Positions 1-5,246 of a stretch of 5,246 bases of DNA are shown one piece after another. The stretch is from Burkholderiales bacterium (lineage in GTDB: Bacteria > Pseudomonadota > Gammaproteobacteria > Burkholderiales > Burkholderiaceae_C). Position 1 is the first letter of the stretch. Every line of letters starts with the position of its first letter. Position numbers and translations under genes: made by a program. The notes beneath the pieces are model-generated. The model had not been told where the DNA came from, made no database searches, and worked only from the letters and a program-made list of their open reading frames with translations. Where the stretch lies: contig JANXMO010000036.1 of NCBI GenBank assembly GCA_025354615.1, positions 1 to 5,246 on the forward strand, in the 5' to 3' direction.

Positions 1-14
1 GGCCGGGGTGAGGG
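1..14 (-). repeat. REP-like intergenic repeat, truncated copy (arm of inverted pair)
   Basis: The first 14 bases are the tail of a repeat whose second copy lies inverted at 58-92. Bases 1-14 match the reverse complement of 58-71 at 12 of 14 positions, and 5-14 (GGGGTGAGGG) is an exact 10-base inverted match to 58-67 (CCCTCACCCC). The rest of this copy, including its hairpin, should lie left of the window. Repeats of this general form are common between genes in high-GC proteobacteria; that is general knowledge, not a search result. Confidence 0.6.
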
Positions 15-57
15 ACGGCGCATGGCACAAATAGTCAATGCCATGGCGGCACTGCTG

Positions 58-92
58 CCCTCACCCCCACCCTCTCCCGGAGGGAAAGGGAG
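58..92 (+). repeat. REP-like intergenic repeat with hairpin, upstream of gspG
   Basis: The element begins CCCTCACCCC and continues into an imperfect palindrome. CCCTCTCCC (70-78) pairs with GGGAAAGGG (82-90) around a 3-base GGA loop, eight of nine pairs, with a C/A mismatch in the middle. It ends 31 bases before the chosen gspG start. With the inverted partial copy at 1-14 it forms a pair around a 43-base spacer (15-57). No U-tract follows the hairpin, so a classical intrinsic terminator is not supported. It could still affect mRNA stability or act as a REP-type mobile repeat. Apart from this pair, 1-123 shows no gene and no convincing promoter. Confidence 0.65.
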
Positions 93-123
93 CCAACGCC
101 CTCAGGCATGCTTTCAAGTTCAA

Positions 124-570
124 ATGTTCCGGATCAATAACCAGCTGCCTATCCAGCTACCTTCCCAGCGCCAACCAGGCTTCACGCTGCTGGAGTTGCT
201 GGTCGTCATCGTCATCATCGGGTTGCTGGCCGCTTACGTGGGCCCGCGCTACTTTGCGCAATTGGGAAAGTCGGAACGAGGCACGGCGAGGGCGCAGATC
301 GAGGGGCTCGGAAAGGCGCTCGATGCGTACCGCCTCGACACCGGCCACTACCCGAGCACCGAGCAGGGGCTCAACGCCATGATGGTCAAGCCGAGCGATG
401 AATCGAAATGGGACGGTCCATACCTGCAGAAGAATGTGCCGATGGACCCCTGGGGTCGCCCGTATGTGTACCGTTCGCCGGGCCAGGGGGGCGACTTCGA
501 TTTGTCGTCTTACGCCAAAGACGGGCAGCCCGGTGGTGAGGGCGAGGGTGCAGATGTCTCTTACCGCTGA
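124..570 (+). CDS. gspG: Type II secretion major pseudopilin GspG
   Basis: This is the main subunit of the periplasmic pseudopilus that drives substrate through the outer-membrane secretin. The product has 148 residues. Residues 1-19 form a polar leader ending in QPG; the prepilin peptidase site lies between G19 and F20, followed by FTLLE with the family's glutamate at mature position 5 (E24). Next comes the hydrophobic helix (LLVVIVIIGLLAAYV). The globular part carries the GspG signatures DPWG (108-111) and a C-terminal acidic, glycine-rich loop SYAKDGQPGGEGEGADV, which in this family binds calcium. The mature length of 129 is typical. ATG 124 is the closest usable in-frame start to the cleavage site. 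In-frame ATGs at 22 and 43 would add residues translated from the repeat (LLPSPPPSPGGKG) and are rejected. There is no clear Shine-Dalgarno before 124, and the 19-residue leader is longer than the usual 6-10 or so. gspF follows, and the gene probably opens the operon. Confidence 0.95.
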   Translation: MFRINNQLPIQLPSQRQPGFTLLELLVVIVIIGLLAAYVGPRYFAQLGKSERGTARAQIEGLGKALDAYRLDTGHYPSTEQGLNAMMVKPSDESKWDGPYLQKNVPMDPWGRPYVYRSPGQGGDFDLSSYAKDGQPGGEGEGADVSYR

Positions 571-608
571 CACGGCGTTCAATCCCGCATGACCGACTCG
601 ACGCGGTC

Positions 609-613
609 AGGAA
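609..613 (+). promoter_or_regulatory. Ribosome binding site deciding the gspF start
   Basis: AGGAA lies 5 bases before ATG 619. The alternative in-frame ATG at 589 is preceded by CGTTCAATCCCGC, which has no Shine-Dalgarno match. The site therefore favours initiation at 619. Confidence 0.55.
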
Positions 614-618
614 TCGCC

Positions 619-1844
619 ATGCGCGCCACCTCTGCCGCGGGCGCGACGCCGCTCGTTCGCGCGCGCCTGAAAGTGCAGGGCGTGGATGGCCGCGCCCAGA
701 CCCTCGATTTCGCCGATGTGAGCGAAAGCGAGGCGGTGCGTCGCGCGGTGGCCCGTGGCTTCCGGGTGCTGGCGATCGAGCGGGTAGCGAATGGTGCGCC
801 CGCAACCGAAGCATTGGCCGGCGGCCGCTTTCCTTTGCTGCTCTTCAGCCAGGAACTGCTGGCGCTGACCGATGCCGGATTGAATTTGAGCGAAGCGTTG
901 ACCACGCTCCATGCCAAAGAACGGCAAGCGTCGGTCCACGTTGTTCTGGGGGCGATGCTGCAGTCGCTGCGCGAGGGGAGGAGCTTTTCCGACGTGCTGG
1001 CGCAGTGGCCACAGCACTTTCCCGACGTCTATGTGGCGACGGTGCGCGCGGCCGAGCGCACGGGCGACTTGCCGCAAGCGCTGACGCGCTACATCGCCTA
1101 CCAGCTGCAGTTCGAGGCGGTTCGCAAGAAGCTGGTTGCCGCGGCGATCTACCCCGCGATGCTCTTGATCGTCGGTGGCTTGGTGACGCTCTTCCTGCTC
1201 GGCTACGTGGTCCCGCGGTTTTCGGTTTTGTACGAATCCTCGGGGCGCGAGCTGCCCTCGATGTCGGCACTGCTGCTGCAGGCTGGCAAGGCTATCTACA
1301 ACCACGGGCAGTTGGCATTGATCGGCTTGGCGGTCGTCGCGGCCACGGTGGTATGGGGTGTGGGCCGTCAGGAAGGCCGCACCTGGCTGTTGAATCAAGT
1401 GCTGAAAACGCCGTGGCTGGCCGCGAAGGCACAAGAGTTCCGTCTGGCGCGCTTCTACCGGGCGGTGAGTCTGCTGCTCGCCGCCGGCATTTCGTTGCCC
1501 CGCGCAATGGGCATGGTGACGAAGCTTCTCGCAGCCGGCCAGCAGGCGCAACTGGCGGACTGCCGGTTGGCTGTTGAACGCGGCCACAGTTTGTCCACGG
1601 CACTCGTTGCAGCAGGCCTGGCGAGCCCGGTCGCCGAATCGTTGCTCAAAGTCGGCGAGCGTTCGGGCCAGCTGGCCGAAATGCTGGAGCGCACGGCGCG
1701 CTTTGCCGACGAAGACTTTGCACGCTGGATCGACTGGGCCTCGCGTCTGTTGGAGCCGGTGTTGATGACCGTCATCGGTCTCGTGATCGGCACGGTGGTC
1801 GTGCTGATGTACATGCCGATCTTCGAGCTCGCAGGAAGCCTGCA

Positions 1845-1848
<4 letters not shown>
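619..1848 (+). CDS. gspF: Type II secretion inner-membrane platform protein GspF
   Basis: This is the polytopic inner-membrane protein on which the GspE ATPase acts to add pseudopilin subunits. From ATG 619 it has 409 residues, close to the family's usual 400 or so. The internal duplication of two T2SSF domains is visible. The first half has FSQELLALTDAGLNLSEAL and AAERTGDLPQAL; the second has FYRAVSLLLAAGISLPRAM and VGERSGQLAEML. Three membrane segments follow the family pattern: about 173-198 (after the IYPAM motif, ending VVPRF), 231-248, and 378-400 (after LLEP, ending YMPIFELAGSLQ). The N-terminal 75 residues resemble the usual small cytoplasmic domain but are divergent. An in-frame ATG at 589 would add 10 residues; 619 is preferred for its AGGAA. 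The gap to gspG is 48 bases (18 if 589 is used), and the stop overlaps the gspE start. PilC/MshG-type relatives share the fold; the neighbouring GspG supports the Gsp name. Confidence 0.93.
1833..1838 (+). promoter_or_regulatory. Ribosome binding site of gspE within the gspF 3' end
   Basis: AGGAAG lies 6 bases before ATG 1845, inside the last codons of gspF. With the ATGA stop-start overlap it fixes the gspE start and points to translational coupling of platform and ATPase. Confidence 0.65.
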
Positions 1849-3522
<1,674 letters not shown>

Positions 3523-3536
<14 letters not shown>

Positions 3537-4965
3537 GTCGCGGTTCGGAGCCGCACGCAGCACACTGTTCATCGTTGTCGGGGTGAACCGTGTCGAGTGT
3601 GGTGTGTTGCGGGGTCAAGGCCGTCGCGCGCGGTGGGTCCAAGAAACGTTGCAAGAGGTCGCCATACCCGCGGGCGCCATCGACGAACAAACAATCCAGG
3701 CGGTTCAAGCCATCGTACACAACCTGCAATCGCTCGCCGCGCTGCCGCGCATTGCTGAAATTCGGGTGGTTGTCGCAGATGCCTGGTTGGCGCTTGATTC
3801 CGCACCGTGGAGCAGCGGCTTCAAACGCAGCTTGTCCGCCGTCGGCTGTGCCCGCGCTTGGCTGAGCGAGGCCGGCTACGACATCGAGTCGGCCGACACG
3901 ATCCGGATCGACGATGCGCCTTTCGAGCAGCCCCGCCTGGCAGTGGCGTACCCCGCCAAGCTGCTGACGACGTTTCACGACGTGGCGCGGCGGTTCAACG
4001 CGAGATTGACCTCGGTACTGCCATTGTCGGCCGCCGCGTGGGCCGTAACCCAAAGCAGGGCGCGCGGCGACAGCGGATCGAGCCAGCCGGCCATCGCCGT
4101 GCTCGATGATGGGTTGACGCTGTTTTGTCGCTCGCGCGCCAGACGCGGCGGCCGTTTGAGCGATGTCACGGTCAGGCGGGAGGGCGGCAACAGGCTGGCT
4201 GCGAACGACTTGAGTGCCGCCTGGAGCCGCCTCGGACTGCGGGATTCACAGCAGAACCATCCAGGCGAATTGATGGCGCTGGATCTGTGCGGTTCAACTG
4301 ACCCGTCATTCAACCAAAACAGGATGTTCAATCTGGCTTCGGTGTTGACCGCGGGAGCAACAGCGCCGAATTTTGACGTGTCCTCGCGCTTGCTTCTGGC
4401 CTCACGGACGGCCGGCGAACGCCTCGCACTCGACGCGGTCACAGCACCCGCACGGCCGTCGCCCTGGCAATGGCTGGTGCTGATCGCGGCTGTACTGTTT
4501 GCCGGGACGCTCGGTACGAGGGCGGTTCAGCGTCATCAGTTACGAGACGCACTGGTGGCGCTGTCAGGTGCCAATGCGGCAATCGTGCGGCCTGCGCCAC
4601 CGACTGCCGTCTGGACGCGCGCAGAGATTGTCCGTGTGCAGGCGGTGAATGAAGCGATTCGCGAGCTGAACCTGCCGATCGCGGCGATTCTGCAGGCGCT
4701 TCAGCCGCCGCGCGACATTCGCGTGGCCTTGGTGAGTGTTGACGCCAAGGGCGCAGTGCCCGAGGGCCAGGCGACAGACGGACGAACATCGAGCGTCAAA
4801 GTCGTGGCCGAGGCTTTGAGTGGAGCCGACATGGCGAGGTACGTCGCGTTCGTCGGCGAGCGCCCCCCGTTCACTGCCGCCTATCTCGTCAGCCATGAAA
4901 TCAATGACGCCGTGCCAGAGAAGCCCTATCGCTTCACGATGAATGCGCTATGGACCGAACAATGA
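3523..4965 (+). CDS. GspL-like / fused PilM-PilN-like inner-membrane assembly protein
   Basis: The 480-residue product starts at GTG 3523 and overlaps gspE by 14 bases. I do not recognise a close named homologue; the call rests on layout and position. Residues 1 to about 310 are soluble and presumably cytoplasmic. They begin with a beta-hairpin-like stretch (TLFIVVGVNRVECGVLRGQG), and a second such strand (AIAVLDDGLTLFC, about 191-203) would suit a degenerate actin-like fold as in PilM and the GspL cytoplasmic domain. One membrane helix follows at about 315-334 (WQWLVLIAAVLFAGTLGT). The remaining 145 or so residues should be periplasmic: a helical stretch (RVQAVNEAIRELN), then PPRDIRVALVSVDAKG, VKVVAEALSGADMARYVAFV and a final strand RFTMNALW. 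That order resembles the PilN/GspL ferredoxin-like domain. The INLLP-type motif by which separate PilN proteins bind PilM is absent, as expected for a fusion. The likely role is recruiting GspE to the membrane and linking it to the periplasmic part. CDS is near certain; function is moderate. Confidence 0.82.
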
Positions 4966-5246
4966 ACGGCGGCATGGCTTCGATGTCGCGCGCTAGGCGC
5001 GGGGTTCTCCACTGGGTCGACAAGACCGCATGGGAAATGCGCCGTGGCGTGCGCGGTTTCACGCGGTTGTTTGGACCCTGGGGTTGGGCCCTGTTGACTT
5101 GCGCTCCGTTGGCGGCAGTTGCGGTTCTTTCGCTGCAGCGCGATACGACGGAAGTCTCTGTTCTCCAGGCCCGGTTGGCCGTTAAAGCTTCATCGCGAGC
5201 ATCGGCTTCAACCGATGTGACGGATCGGAAAGCGGCTGCGGAAACG
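4962..5246 (+). CDS. Partial bitopic membrane protein, probable GspM/PilO-like (runs off the window)
   Basis: An open frame without a stop covers 95 codons from ATG 4962 to the window end; its start overlaps the preceding TGA as ATGA. A weak GGA at 4952-4954 lies 7 bases upstream. In-frame ATGs at 4974 and 4983 are possible alternatives but lack a better ribosome site. The product has a basic, tryptophan-containing N-terminus (about 1-38, for example RARRGVLHWVDK), one likely membrane helix at about 40-58 (WGWALLTCAPLAAVAVLSL), then the start of a probably periplasmic, polar and Ala/Ser-rich region. A short cytoplasmic tail, a single helix and a periplasmic body, located directly after a GspL-like gene, are what GspM or PilO would show. 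No family motif is visible in the part present, so the name is positional inference. The 3' end is missing only because the window ends. Confidence 0.7.
   Translation, partial: MNGGMASMSRARRGVLHWVDKTAWEMRRGVRGFTRLFGPWGWALLTCAPLAAVAVLSLQRDTTEVSVLQARLAVKASSRASASTDVTDRKAAAET

Noticed and set aside
23..42. TGGCAC resembling the -24 half of a sigma-54 promoter before gspG
   Set aside because: The required GC of the -12 element should lie 10 bases after the GG, but bases 36-37 are CA; the nearest GC is at 40-41, giving the wrong spacing.
40..47. Perfect 8-base palindrome GCCATGGC as an operator
   Set aside because: A single short palindrome is expected by chance in high-GC DNA and there is no second copy or flanking symmetry.
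70..92. Hairpin as an intrinsic terminator of an upstream gene
   Set aside because: No run of T follows the stem; the sequence continues CCAACGCC. The match to the inverted partial copy at 1-14 makes a dispersed repeat the better reading.
38..382. Plus-strand frame giving a 114-residue Arg/Ser-rich product overlapping gspG
   Set aside because: Its start contains CCPHPHPLPEGKGA, a translation of the REP-like repeat, and the remainder is gspG in the wrong frame.

Overview
The window is a high-GC (low-to-mid 60s % by eye), tightly packed, all plus-strand run of five genes for a type II secretion/type IV pilus-class machine. Codon use (strong G/C third positions), protein style and the intergenic repeat type CCCTCACCCC...CCCTCTCCC suggest a betaproteobacterium, most likely Burkholderiales (Comamonadaceae or the Rubrivivax/Leptothrix group). 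That placement is an inference; no rRNA or marker gene is present.

Layout: 1-123 is a non-coding leader carrying an inverted pair of REP-like repeats. Then come gspG (major pseudopilin, 124-570), gspF (inner-membrane platform protein, 619-1848), gspE (hexameric secretion ATPase, 1845-3536), a 480-residue bitopic protein with the GspL or fused PilM-PilN layout (3523-4965), and the start of a second bitopic protein that runs off the window (4962-5246) and sits where GspM/PilO would be. From gspF onward every junction overlaps (ATGA, a 14-nt GTG overlap, ATGA), so the set is almost certainly one operon. No internal terminator or promoter was found.

Together these are the cytoplasmic motor (GspE), the platform it acts on (GspF), the pseudopilin it assembles (GspG), and the inner-membrane clamp linking ATPase to periplasm (the last two genes). 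Not seen here are the secretin (GspD), GspC/PilP, the minor pseudopilins (H-K) and the prepilin peptidase. The gene order G-F-E-L-like-M-like differs from the classical C-D-E-F-G-H-I-J-K-L-M order. The locus is therefore best read as a non-canonical T2SS-type cluster, not the textbook gsp operon. No wholly new system is evident; the two divergent genes at the 3' end are the least explained part.
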